Below are positions 27,905 to 36,477 of a stretch of DNA of 64,000 nucleotides, piece after piece. The notes under the pieces are model-generated. The model was not told the origin of the DNA. It saw nothing but the letters and a program-made list of their open reading frames with translations, and searched no databases. Positions within the stretch are counted from its first letter, which is position 1. Each line of letters starts with the position of its first letter. The stretch comes from Burkholderiales bacterium (GTDB lineage: Bacteria; Pseudomonadota; Gammaproteobacteria; Burkholderiales; Burkholderiaceae_C). The DNA lies in NCBI GenBank assembly GCA_021414305.1, contig JAIOOS010000008.1, positions 1 to 64,000 of the forward strand, in the 5' to 3' direction. A program made the translations under genes and the position numbers.

Positions 27905-30900
27905 ATGCATCACGACGAACCCGCCTACCTGCGCCATCCGACGATCCACGGCGAGACGATCGTCTTCGTCGCCGACGACGACCTGTGGACCGTCGGCAGC
28001 GCGGGCGGCATCGCCAGGCGGCTGACCGCCGGCCTCTCCGAGCCTTCCACGCCCTGCCTCTCGCCCGACGGCAAGCTGCTCGCCTTCGTCGGCCGCGACG
28101 AGCAGCATCCCGAGGTCTACGTCATGCCGGCCGAGGGCGGCCCGGCGCGCCGCCTCACCTGGCTGGGCACCGATACGCTGGTGCGCGGCTGGACACCCGC
28201 CGGCGAGATCGTCTACGTCACCACCCAGGGCCAGCCCTTCTTCCGCAACCACCAGGCCTTCGTCATCGCCGCCGCGGGCGGCACGCCGCGGCCGCTGCCC
28301 TGGGGCCAGGTGAACCACCTTGCCTTCGGCCCCGGCGAGCGCAAGGTGATCGGCCGCAACACCGCCGACCCGGCGCGCTGGAAGCGCTATCGCGGCGGCA
28401 CCGCCGGCGCGCTCTGGATCGACGCCGAGGGCAGCGGCGCCTTCCGGCGGATGAGCGAGCTGCCCGGCAACGTCACCAGCCCGATGTGGATCGGCGGCCG
28501 GGTCTGGTTCCTCGGCGACGGCGACGGCGTCGGCAACCTGTACTCGTGCCGGCCCGACGGCAGCGAGCTGCGCCGGCACACCGACCACGAAGCGTTCTAC
28601 GCGCGCCATGCGCAGACCGACGGCAATCGCATCGTCTACCAGTGCGGCGCGAACGTCCGCCTGTTCGATCCGGCGAACGAGAGCGACCGCGAGCTCGAGA
28701 TCCGTACGCCGGCGCACCGGGCGCAGGTGGCGCGCCGGTTCGTCGCCGCGGCCGAGCACCTCGAGTCGTTCCACCCGCATCCGGCCGGGCACTCGCTCGC
28801 GCTCGTCGCCCGCGGCCAGCTGTTCGGCATGGCGCTCTGGGAAGGCGCGCCGCGTCGCTTCACCGCCGAGGGCGAGGGCGGGCGCACGCGGCACGGCCAG
28901 TGGCTCGCCGACGGAACGACGATGGTCGCGATGAGCGACGCCTCGGGCGAGGAGCGCGTCGTCGCCTATGCCGACCACGGCGCCCGGGTCCTGCCCTGGG
29001 ACACCGGCCACGTGACCCGGCTTCGCGCTGCGCCCCAGGGCAGCCAGGTGGCGATCGCCAACCATCGCAACGAGGTCCTGATCGGCGACGTCGTCAGCGG
29101 CGAGCTGGTAAAGGTCGACGCCAGCCTCGACGGGCGCAGCGACGACTTCGCCTGGTCGCCCGACGGCGCCTGGCTCGCCTACACCTTCGCCACCAGCACG
29201 CGCCACGTCGCGATCAAGCTGTACGAGCTCGCCTCGCGCACCAGCACGCTCGTCACCGAGCCCGAGTTCCGCGACTACTCGCCCTCGTTCGACCCCGAGG
29301 GGAAGTACCTCTACTTCCTCTCGCTGCGCACCTACGACCCGGTGTACGACAGCGTGCAGTTCGAGCTGAGCTTCCCGCGCGCGGCGCGGCCCTACCTGAT
29401 CGCCCTGCAGGCCGGCGGCCGGCCGCCGTTCGAGCCCGATCCGAAGGGGCTGACGGGCGAAGGCGCCAAGGACGGCGGCGGCCCCGGCGCGACCCCGCCG
29501 GCGGCCCCGGCGATGCGCATCGACCTCGACGGAATAGCCTCGCGCATCGCCGCCTTCCCGGTGAGCGAGAACCGCTTCGACCGCATCGCCGGCGCCGCCG
29601 GGCGCAAGGTCGTCTGGACCGTGCAGAACATTGTCGGCGCGCACGGCCGCGGCGGCCACAAGGATGTGGCCGGCAAGCTCGAGCGCTTCGACTTCGCGAC
29701 CGGCAAGACCGACACGCTCGCCGACAAGGTCGACGCCTTCGAGCTGGCGCAGGACGGCGCGACGCTGGTCTATCGCGAGGGCAAGCGCCTGCGCGCGATC
29801 GCCGCCGACCGCAAGCCCGCCGGCAAGGGCGAGCCCGCCGAGAACGAAAGCGCTCCGTCGCGCAAGAGCGGCTGGCTCGACCTCGAGCGGCTGCGCATCT
29901 CGGTCGAGCCGCCGCGCGAATGGGCGCAGATGCTGCACGAGGTCTGGCGCCTGCAGCGCGACCAGTTCTGGTCGGCCGACATGTCGGCCGTCGACTGGGA
30001 GGCGGTGCTGCGCAACTACGCGCCGCTGCTGCCGCGGGTCTCGACCCGCGCCGACCTCTCGGACCTGATCTGGGAGATGCAGGGCGAGCTCGGCACCTCG
30101 CACGCCTACGAGATGGGCGGCGACCATCGCAAGCCCCCCGCCGTGGCTCTCGGCTACCTCGGCTGCGACCTGCGCTTCGACGAAGCCGACGCGAGCTGGG
30201 AGATCACCCGCATCGTCCGCGGCGATCCCTGGGACGCGGGCGCCGATTCGCCGCTCAACGCCGTCGGCGTCGAGGCGAAGGCGGGCGAGCGCATCGTCGC
30301 CGTCGGCGGCCAGCGCGTCTCCGCGACGCTGCCGCCGACGGCGCTGCTCGTCCACCAGGCCGGCGCCAAGGTGCAGCTCACGCTGAAGAGCGGCGCGGGC
30401 GCCGACGCGACGCTGCGCGACGTGACGGTGACCGCGCTGGCCGACGAAGTGCCGGCGCGTTATCGCGAATGGGTGGAGAAGAACCGCGCCTGGGTGCACG
30501 CGCAGTCGAACGGCCGCGTCGGCTACTTCCACCTGCCCGACATGATGGCCGCCGGCTTCGCCGAGTTCCACCGCTACTTCGGCGCCGAATGCGAGCGCGA
30601 AGCGTTGATCGTCGACGTGCGCTACAACCGCGGCGGCCACGTCTCGCAGCTCCTGCTCGAGAAGGTGGCGCGGCGGCGGATCGCCTATGTGCACTCGCGC
30701 TGGCAGCGGCCGGGCACCTATCCCGAGGAGGCGGTCGCCGGACCGGTGGTGGCGCTGACCAACGAGCACGCCGGCTCCGACGGCGACATCTTTTCGCACA
30801 ACTTCAAGCAGATGAAGATCGGCCCGCTGGTCGGCACGCGCACCTGGGGCGGCGTGGTCGGCATCTGGCCGCGGCACACGCTCGTCGACGGCACGCAGAC

Positions 30901-31144
30901 CACGCAGCCCGAGTTCGCGTTCTGGTTCAGCGACGTCGGCTGGGGCGTGGAAAACTACGGCACCGATCCCGAGATCGAGGTCGACAACGCACCGCAAGAC
31001 CATGCCGCCGGCCGCGACCGGCAACTCGAGACCGCGCTCGCGACCGCGCTCGGCAAGATCGGCGCGACCGCGGCGCCGGTGGTCCGGGACGGGCCGCGCC
31101 CGCGCCTGGCGCGCCCCGCCCTGCCGCCGCGCCGGCGCGGCTGA
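27905..31144 (+). CDS. Tricorn protease homologue
   Basis: The 1,079-residue protein matches tricorn length and layout: six- and seven-bladed propellers (residues about 1-660, with repeated SPDG motifs), a helical C1 region, a PDZ domain (about 740-830) and an S41-type C2 catalytic domain. Expected catalytic residues are seen: SH in GTSHAYE (about 729), Ser-Asp in NEHAGSDGDIF (about 957) and Glu in TDPEIEVD (about 1,021). Tricorn cleaves oligopeptides released by ATP-dependent proteases and passes them to aminopeptidases. It follows the S9 peptidase and ModA-like gene and probably shares their transcript. The Shine-Dalgarno is weak (GAAAG). Confidence 0.94.
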   Translation: MHHDEPAYLRHPTIHGETIVFVADDDLWTVGSAGGIARRLTAGLSEPSTPCLSPDGKLLAFVGRDEQHPEVYVMPAEGGPARRLTWLGTDTLVRGWTPAGEIVYVTTQGQPFFRNHQAFVIAAAGGTPRPLPWGQVNHLAFGPGERKVIGRNTADPARWKRYRGGTAGALWIDAEGSGAFRRMSELPGNVTSPMWIGGRVWFLGDGDGVGNLYSCRPDGSELRRHTDHEAFYARHAQTDGNRIVYQCGANVRLFDPANESDRELEIRTPAHRAQVARRFVAAAEHLESFHPHPAGHSLALVARGQLFGMALWEGAPRRFTAEGEGGRTRHGQWLADGTTMVAMSDASGEERVVAYADHGARVLPWDTGHVTRLRAAPQGSQVAIANHRNEVLIGDVVSGELVKVDASLDGRSDDFAWSPDGAWLAYTFATSTRHVAIKLYELASRTSTLVTEPEFRDYSPSFDPEGKYLYFLSLRTYDPVYDSVQFELSFPRAARPYLIALQAGGRPPFEPDPKGLTGEGAKDGGGPGATPPAAPAMRIDLDGIASRIAAFPVSENRFDRIAGAAGRKVVWTVQNIVGAHGRGGHKDVAGKLERFDFATGKTDTLADKVDAFELAQDGATLVYREGKRLRAIAADRKPAGKGEPAENESAPSRKSGWLDLERLRISVEPPREWAQMLHEVWRLQRDQFWSADMSAVDWEAVLRNYAPLLPRVSTRADLSDLIWEMQGELGTSHAYEMGGDHRKPPAVALGYLGCDLRFDEADASWEITRIVRGDPWDAGADSPLNAVGVEAKAGERIVAVGGQRVSATLPPTALLVHQAGAKVQLTLKSGAGADATLRDVTVTALADEVPARYREWVEKNRAWVHAQSNGRVGYFHLPDMMAAGFAEFHRYFGAECEREALIVDVRYNRGGHVSQLLLEKVARRRIAYVHSRWQRPGTYPEEAVAGPVVALTNEHAGSDGDIFSHNFKQMKIGPLVGTRTWGGVVGIWPRHTLVDGTQTTQPEFAFWFSDVGWGVENYGTDPEIEVDNAPQDHAAGRDRQLETALATALGKIGATAAPVVRDGPRPRLARPALPPRRRG

Positions 31145-31168
31145 GTGGTCGGAGCCCGTCGACAGGCT

Positions 31169-31957
31169 CTAGAAAACCGCGGCGCGCTGAGCCAGGTTGT
31201 TGACGGCGGCCAGCGCCTTCTTCGCGTCGTCCGGCTTGTTCTCCTCGAAAGGGCATTCCTTCGAGGCGTAGACCCGCATGTCCTCGAAGAAGGACTTCGC
31301 CTTGCCCGTGTCCATGCCGAGGTCGTAGCCCATCTCGGTCAGCTTGGGCACGTTGCCGATCAGCTGGTTGAGGTCGCGGCACTTGGTCATCATCGCCGCG
31401 GCCTTCCACAGCTTCGGCGTGGTCGGATTGCCGGCGGCCTTGATCGCGTTCTTGAGCGCGGAGACCCGGGCCGGGATATTGGTCTTGATCGACTTGACCG
31501 TGAAGTCGAACGACGACTTCGCCTCGTCCACGTCCTTCTGGATGTAGCCGCCGATCGAATTGCTGTTGGCGCCGACGCCGAGGAAGTCGGCCGCCTTCTC
31601 GATCTGGTCGCAGAGCCCGCCGGCGCCCTTGGTCAGGGGATTCTTCTTCAGCTCGCCCCCCGCCTTCTTGGCGGCGTCGCGGGCGGCGAACGCCGCGGCG
31701 CGCAGCTTCGCCGCATTGCCGTTCATCTCGGCGATCGCCGCCTTCTTCATCGCCTCGAGCTTGGGCAGGCTGAACGGATTCGGCTTGTTGGCAGCGATCT
31801 CGAACTTCTTCCAGTCGACCGCCTTGTAGGCCGACTCGAGCTTGCTCAGCGCCTCGCCGACGCCGGTGGCGCCGGCCATCTTGGCGGCCAGCCCCTTGTT
31901 CTTGTCCCAGTTCGTCTTGGTGAGGACGGACGGATAGTCGGGGCGCTTGAATGCCAT
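31169..31957 (-). CDS. Hypothetical Lys/Ala-rich helical protein
   Basis: The 262-residue product (MAFKRPDYPSVLTKTNWDKN) has no signal peptide, no membrane segment and no motif I recognise. It is rich in Ala, Lys and Asn, with predicted amphipathic helices (LPKLEAMKKAAIAEMNGNAA) and three cysteines (GGLCDQ, MTKCRD, SKECPF). Its lysine content is above its neighbours'. It stands alone between convergent tricorn and puuD; a GAGCC/GGCTC hairpin lies in the 24-bp gap with tricorn. The function is unknown. Confidence 0.75.
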   Translation of the reverse strand: MAFKRPDYPSVLTKTNWDKNKGLAAKMAGATGVGEALSKLESAYKAVDWKKFEIAANKPNPFSLPKLEAMKKAAIAEMNGNAAKLRAAAFAARDAAKKAGGELKKNPLTKGAGGLCDQIEKAADFLGVGANSNSIGGYIQKDVDEAKSSFDFTVKSIKTNIPARVSALKNAIKAAGNPTTPKLWKAAAMMTKCRDLNQLIGNVPKLTEMGYDLGMDTGKAKSFFEDMRVYASKECPFEENKPDDAKKALAAVNNLAQRAAVF

Positions 31958-32043
31958 GGCGTGTCGTTCGAACGAAGTTTCGGGTGCGGCATGCTAGCCG
32001 CGCCGCTTCGCGGCGGTCTGTGAAGAATCTGACGCCGCGAAGC

Positions 32044-33243
32044 TCAGCGCGCCGGCGCGCCCGCCTCGAACCAGCGGCCGATCTGCGCCCGCTCGGCGTC
32101 GGTGATCTGCGTGGCGTTGTTGAGCGGCATGAGCTTCATCACCACCGCCTGCTGGTAGACCTGCTGCGCATGGCTGCGAAGCGCCTCGGCCGAGTCGAGG
32201 CGCACGTTCTTGCTCGCCACCGCCGCGTTGTGGCAGAGCTGGCAGCGCTCGGCGACGATCGCCTGGACCTGCGAGAAGGTGGGCGGCGGCGCCCCCTTCG
32301 CCACGGCCGGCTGCGGCGCCGGCATCAGCCACGCCACCGTCGCCGCGACGACCAGCGTGCCGGCGATTGCCCAGCGCCAGGGCACCGGCCGCGCCTCGGC
32401 GAGCGCCTTGTGCCGGAGCACGAACGAGACCCGGATCAGCGCGCCGGCGAGCATCAGCAGCACCAGCACGAGCCAGTTCTGCTTCGCGCCGAACAAGAAG
32501 CCGTAGTGGTTGCTGATCATGGTGAACACGACCGGCAGCGTGAAGTAGGTGTTGTGCACGCTGCGTTGCTTGCCGCGCTTGCCGTGCACCGGGTCGACCG
32601 GCTCGCCGGCGCGCAACGCCGCCACCACCTTGCGCTGGCCGGGGATGATGACCATCAGGACGTTGGCGCTCATGGTCGTGGCCATCATCGCGCCGACCAG
32701 CAGGAAGGCGGCGCGGCCGGCGAACAGGCGGCACGAGAGCCAGGCGGCGAAGACGATGAAGGCGAAGACCAGCGCGCCGACGACGAGGTCGCCGTTCTCG
32801 CGTTCACCGAACAGGCGGCAGATCGCGTCGTAGATCAGCCAGAAGGCGACGAAGAAGCCGAGCGCGGTGGCGACAGCCGCGGAAGGCGACCAGTCGAACA
32901 CGGTCTTGTCGATCAGGAACGTGCCGGCGTTGAACAGATACAGCACGGTGAAGAGGGCGAAGCCGGTGAGCCAGGTCGAGTAGCTCTCCCACATCGACCA
33001 GTGCAGGCTCTCGGGCAGGCGCGCCGGCGAGACCGGGTACTTCTGCTGGTGGTAGAAGCCGCCGCCGTGCACCGCCCAGAGCTCGCCGCCGACGCCCTTC
33101 GCGCGGTCGCTCTCTTCCGCCGGCTTCGTCAGGCTCGAGTCGAGGCCGACGAAGTAGAACGAGGCGCCGATCCAGGCGATGCCCGTGATGACGTGTGCTC
33201 CCCTCAGGAGCAGGTTCGCCCAGTCGAGCCAGTACGCATCCAT
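32044..33243 (-). CDS. puuD: Urate hydroxylase PuuD (membrane urate oxidase with cytochrome c domain)
   Basis: The 399-residue integral membrane protein oxidises urate to 5-hydroxyisourate and passes electrons to its own cytochrome c domain. The N-terminal part has about eight membrane segments and the family stretch LLRGAHVITGIAWIGASFYF (residues 12-31), then GELWAVHGGGFYHQQKY and PVVFTMISNHYGFLF. The C-terminal domain has one haem site CQLCH (334-338) and a Met in VVMKLMPLNN. It is 22 bp downstream of uraH, in the same direction. Confidence 0.95.
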   Translation of the reverse strand: MDAYWLDWANLLLRGAHVITGIAWIGASFYFVGLDSSLTKPAEESDRAKGVGGELWAVHGGGFYHQQKYPVSPARLPESLHWSMWESYSTWLTGFALFTVLYLFNAGTFLIDKTVFDWSPSAAVATALGFFVAFWLIYDAICRLFGERENGDLVVGALVFAFIVFAAWLSCRLFAGRAAFLLVGAMMATTMSANVLMVIIPGQRKVVAALRAGEPVDPVHGKRGKQRSVHNTYFTLPVVFTMISNHYGFLFGAKQNWLVLVLLMLAGALIRVSFVLRHKALAEARPVPWRWAIAGTLVVAATVAWLMPAPQPAVAKGAPPPTFSQVQAIVAERCQLCHNAAVASKNVRLDSAEALRSHAQQVYQQAVVMKLMPLNNATQITDAERAQIGRWFEAGAPAR

Positions 33244-33265
33244 TTTGTATACCGCCGAATCCGGC

Positions 33266-33619
33266 TCAGCTGCCGCGGTAGGTCGAATACGACCAAGGGC
33301 TCACGAGCAGGGGCACGTGATAGTGCTGCTCGGCCGCGGCGATTCCGAAGTCGAGGGTGACCTCGTCGAGGAACGGCGGATCGGGCAGCGCCACGCCCCG
33401 GTCGGTGAAGTACGCGGCCACCGAGAACACCAGCCGGTAGCGCCCGGGCCGGTGCGCGCTGCCTTCGAGCAGCGGCGCGTCGGCCCGGCCGTCGGCGTTG
33501 AGGGTCAGCGCCTTCAGCTCGGTGGCGGTGGCGCCCTCGAGGCGCGAGAAGCGGACCCGCATGCCCGCGGCGGGGCAGCCGTTGGCGGTGTCGAGCACGT
33601 GCGTCGTCAGTTTTCCCAA
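33266..33619 (-). CDS. uraH: 5-hydroxyisourate hydrolase (transthyretin-like)
   Basis: The 117-residue enzyme hydrolyses 5-hydroxyisourate to OHCU. Family signatures are present at both ends: LTTHVLDTANGCPAAGM (His near residue 7) and HYHVPLLVSPWSYSTYRGS, ending in the YRGS tail. There is no ATG in the right place; a TTG at 33619 directly preceded by GGAGGC fixes the start and gives the family's usual length. It diverges from the GntR gene, with a 16-bp palindromic operator between them. Confidence 0.95.
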   Translation of the reverse strand: MGKLTTHVLDTANGCPAAGMRVRFSRLEGATATELKALTLNADGRADAPLLEGSAHRPGRYRLVFSVAAYFTDRGVALPDPPFLDEVTLDFGIAAAEQHYHVPLLVSPWSYSTYRGS

Positions 33620-33660
33620 GCCGCCTCCGAAACTCGCCGCGAACGCTTGCGGCCCGTGCA

Positions 33661-33676
33661 AAAGTGTATACACTTT
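33661..33676. promoter_or_regulatory. Palindromic operator in the uraH-gntR divergent promoter
   Basis: AAAGTGTATACACTTT is a perfect 16-bp inverted repeat centred in the 79-bp gap between the two divergent genes. It is A/T-rich against a very G/C-rich background. Position and symmetry fit binding of a dimeric FadR-class GntR regulator, most simply the adjacent gene product controlling itself and uraH-puuD. Confidence 0.7.
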
Positions 33677-33698
33677 GCCGCACAACGCAAGCCGCACG

Positions 33699-34469
33699 AT
33701 GCCCCAAGCCGCTCCTCGACTGCAGGTGATCCGCCCGGTGGCGGCGGCGCGCGCGGCCCGGCCGGCGGCGCCGCGGGCGCGGCGCAAGGGCGCCGACCCG
33801 GCGGCCGGCGGCACCACCCGGCGGATCGCCGACTCGATCGTCACGGCGATCGTCGAGCGCCGCCTCATGCCCGGCACCAAGCTCGCCGAGCAGAAGATCG
33901 CCGACATCTTCCAGGTCTCGCGCACGCTGGTGCGCCAGGCGCTCAACCAGTTGAGCCGCGACCACCTCGTCACCCTCGACCCCGGCCGCGGCGCCCGCGT
34001 CGCCGAGCCCAGCGTCGCCGAGGCGCAGCAGGTGTTCGAGGTGCGGCGCATGCTCGAGACGGCCATGATCCGCCAGGCGAGCGTCGCGCTCACGCCGGCG
34101 CAGCTCGCCGAGCTGCGCGCGCACCTCGAGGCCGAGCAGGAGGCGATCCGCCGAACCGACGTGTCGGGCCGCACGCGGCTGCTCGCCGACTTCCACGTCG
34201 TCATCGCCGCCATGCTCGGCAACGGCGTGCTCGCGGCGATGCTCGGCGAGCTGGTGTCGCGCTCCTCGCTGATCGCCCTGATGTTCCAGTCGGCGCATTC
34301 GGCCGAGCACTCGTACGAGGAGCACGTCGCCATCGTCGACGCGATCGAGAAGCGCGACCCGCGGGCGGCGGTGAAGCTGATGGAGAGCCACCTGCTGAGC
34401 GTCGAGCAGAACCTGCACCTGAACCCGCGCATCCCCGACCTCGCCTCGGCGCTGCGGCCGCGCGCGTAG
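33699..34469 (+). CDS. GntR-family (FadR/FCD subfamily) transcriptional regulator
   Basis: The 256-residue regulator has an N-terminal winged helix (TTRRIADSIVTAIVERRLMP, VSRTLVRQALNQLSRDHLV) after a 35-residue Ala/Arg-rich leader, and a C-terminal helical FCD domain (FEVRRMLETAMIRQAS, DFHVVIAAMLGNGVL, SYEEHVAIVDAIEKRD) with Asp/His residues typical of metal-binding FCD domains. It divides the uraH-puuD and puuE-to-deaminase arms of the purine cluster and probably responds to an allantoin-pathway intermediate. The effector is inferred. Confidence 0.93.
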   Translation: MPQAAPRLQVIRPVAAARAARPAAPRARRKGADPAAGGTTRRIADSIVTAIVERRLMPGTKLAEQKIADIFQVSRTLVRQALNQLSRDHLVTLDPGRGARVAEPSVAEAQQVFEVRRMLETAMIRQASVALTPAQLAELRAHLEAEQEAIRRTDVSGRTRLLADFHVVIAAMLGNGVLAAMLGELVSRSSLIALMFQSAHSAEHSYEEHVAIVDAIEKRDPRAAVKLMESHLLSVEQNLHLNPRIPDLASALRPRA

Positions 34470-34483
34470 GGCCCGTTAGCGCC

Positions 34484-35461
34484 ATGGCGAACGAGACCCC
34501 CTACCCGCGCGACCTGGTCGGCTACGGCCGCAACCCGCCGCATGCCCGCTGGCCGAACGGCGCCCGCATCGCCGTGCAGTTCGTCCTCAACGTCGAGGAA
34601 GGCGGCGAGAACAACGTGCTGCATGGCGACCCCACGTCGGAGACCTTCCTCTCGGAGCTGGTCACCGCCCAGGCCTACGAGAACCGGCACATGACGATGG
34701 AGTCGATGTACGAGTACGGCTCACGGGCCGGCGTGTGGCGGATCCTGCGCGAGTTCGACGCGAGAAAGCTGCCGCTCACGATCTTCGGCGTGGCGATGGC
34801 GCTGCAGCGCACCCCCGACCTGCTCGCCGCGTTCATGGCCCGCGGCGACGAGATTGCCAGCCACGGCCTGCGCTGGATCCACTACCAGAACCTGCCCGAG
34901 GCGACCGAGCGCCGCCACCTCGACATCGCCACCCACGTCCTCAAGGACCTCACCGGCGGCCAGTGGCCGCTCGGCTGGTACACCGGCCGCGACAGCCCGA
35001 ACACGCGCCGCCTGGTGGTCGAGCACGGCGGCTACGAGTACGACAGCGACTACTACGGCGACGACCTGCCGTTCTGGACCGAGGTCGCGAAGAAGGACGG
35101 CACGACCCAGCCGCACCTCGTGCTGCCGTACTCGCTCGACGCCAACGACATGCGCTTCGTCCAGGCGCAGGGCTTCAACACCGGCGAGCACTTCTTCGTC
35201 TACCTGCGCGACAGCTTCGACGCGCTCTACGCCGAGGGCGACCCCGAAGGGCTCGATCGGCCGAAGATGATGTCGATCGGCATGCATTCGCGCCTGCTCG
35301 GCAAGCCCGGGCGGATCGGCGCCCTGCAGCGCTTCCTCGACCACATCGGCCGGCACGACAAGGTCTGGGTGGCGCGGCGGATCGACATCGCCCGGCACTG
35401 GAAAGCCGTCCATCCGTTTTCTCCGGCCTCCCCTCCGGCCGGCGGCCCGGGAGTTGCATGA
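34484..35461 (+). CDS. puuE: Allantoinase PuuE (polysaccharide deacetylase family)
   Basis: The 325-residue metal-independent allantoinase opens allantoin to allantoate. It carries the PuuE pattern YPRDLVGYGRNPPHARWP at the start, a NodB-like core (NVEEGGENNVL, ITIFGVAMAL-type segment, DEIASHGLRWIHYQ) and GWYTGRDSPNTRRLVVEHGG. These are standard for PuuE rather than the zinc amidohydrolase AllB. The start is ATG 34484, 14 bases after the regulator stop. Confidence 0.95.
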   Translation: MANETPYPRDLVGYGRNPPHARWPNGARIAVQFVLNVEEGGENNVLHGDPTSETFLSELVTAQAYENRHMTMESMYEYGSRAGVWRILREFDARKLPLTIFGVAMALQRTPDLLAAFMARGDEIASHGLRWIHYQNLPEATERRHLDIATHVLKDLTGGQWPLGWYTGRDSPNTRRLVVEHGGYEYDSDYYGDDLPFWTEVAKKDGTTQPHLVLPYSLDANDMRFVQAQGFNTGEHFFVYLRDSFDALYAEGDPEGLDRPKMMSIGMHSRLLGKPGRIGALQRFLDHIGRHDKVWVARRIDIARHWKAVHPFSPASPPAGGPGVA

Positions 35462-35492
35462 GCCCGCTCCTCCCCCACTCCCGAGGAAAGAC

Positions 35493-36473
35493 ATGACGAC
35501 TCCCGATCTCTGCCGCCGCCGCGTCCTGCGCGCCGCCGCCGCCAGCACCACCGCCGCCCTCGCCTGGCCGGCCTTCGCCGCCTGGCCCGACAAGCCGATC
35601 CGCATCGTCGTCACCTTCGCCGCCGGCGGCGCCAGCGACATCGTCGCCCGCGTGGTTGGCGAGCAGCTCGCGAAGAAGCTCGGCCAGGCCGTGATCGTCG
35701 ACAACAAGCCCGGCGCCGGCGGCAGCGTCGGCGGACTGAACGTGGTGCAGTCGGCGGCCGACGGCTACACGCTGATGCTCTCGAACTCGACGCCGATCTC
35801 GATCGGCCCGTTCGTGCTCGAGAAGCAGCCCTACGACCCGATCGCCGACTTCACCCACATCGCCTCGATCGGCTCGGCGCCGTGCGTCGTCATGGCCAAC
35901 CCGGCCGCCGGCATCAACACCATCGTCGACCTCGAGAACGCGGCGAAGAAGGCCGGCGGGCTGCAGTTCGGCTCGGGCGGCCCGGCGTCGATCGGCCACA
36001 TCTACGGCGAGATGATGAGCAAGGCGCTCGGCGTCAAGATGACGCACGTGCCCTACCGCGGCGGCGCGCCGATGACCACCGACCTGATCTCGGGCGTGAT
36101 CCCGGTCGGCATCGACGTCATCACCGCCTTCGTGCCGTTCTTCAAGAACGGGCAGATCAAGCCGCTGGCGGTGACTTCGGCGCAGCGCTCGCCTCTCGCC
36201 CCCGACGTGCCCACGGTCGCCGAGTCGGGCCACGCCCGGATCGTGCTCGACAACTTCTTCGGCCTCACCGGGCCGGCGAAGATGCCGCCCGACATCGTCG
36301 CCCGGCTCAATGCCGCGACCAACGAGGTGCTGGCGCAGCCGGACATCGTCAAGCGCCTGCTCGAGCTCGGCGTCACCGCGACGCCGGGCACGCCAGCGCA
36401 ATTCACGAGCTTCGTGAAGAACCAGGTCGCCACCCTGCAGCCGGTGGTGAAGACCGTGCGGGTCACGCTCTGA
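35493..36473 (+). CDS. Tripartite tricarboxylate transporter (Bug) solute-binding protein
   Basis: The 326-residue periplasmic binding protein of the TTT/Bug family has a twin-arginine-like leader (RRRVLRAAAAS, cleavage after AFA). Seen: WPDKPIRIVVTFAAGGASDI, VDNKPGAGGSVGG and PYRGGAPMTTDLISG, the family ligand loops. The start follows GAGGAAAG. No TctA/TctB membrane genes are nearby, as is common for Bug proteins. It lies within the purine operon, so its ligand may be a ureide or carboxylate intermediate. Confidence 0.92.
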   Translation: MTTPDLCRRRVLRAAAASTTAALAWPAFAAWPDKPIRIVVTFAAGGASDIVARVVGEQLAKKLGQAVIVDNKPGAGGSVGGLNVVQSAADGYTLMLSNSTPISIGPFVLEKQPYDPIADFTHIASIGSAPCVVMANPAAGINTIVDLENAAKKAGGLQFGSGGPASIGHIYGEMMSKALGVKMTHVPYRGGAPMTTDLISGVIPVGIDVITAFVPFFKNGQIKPLAVTSAQRSPLAPDVPTVAESGHARIVLDNFFGLTGPAKMPPDIVARLNAATNEVLAQPDIVKRLLELGVTATPGTPAQFTSFVKNQVATLQPVVKTVRVTL

Positions 36474-36477
36474 GGCC

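Noticed and set aside
27887..31024. 1,045-codon minus-strand open frame opposite tricorn
   Set aside because: No motif, Arg/Ala-biased, and fully overlapped by a gene with all tricorn catalytic residues.
33246..33252. TGTATAC half-site in the uraH-puuD gap as a second GntR operator
   Set aside because: Seven bases match the centre of the 16-bp operator but the arms do not; may be chance.
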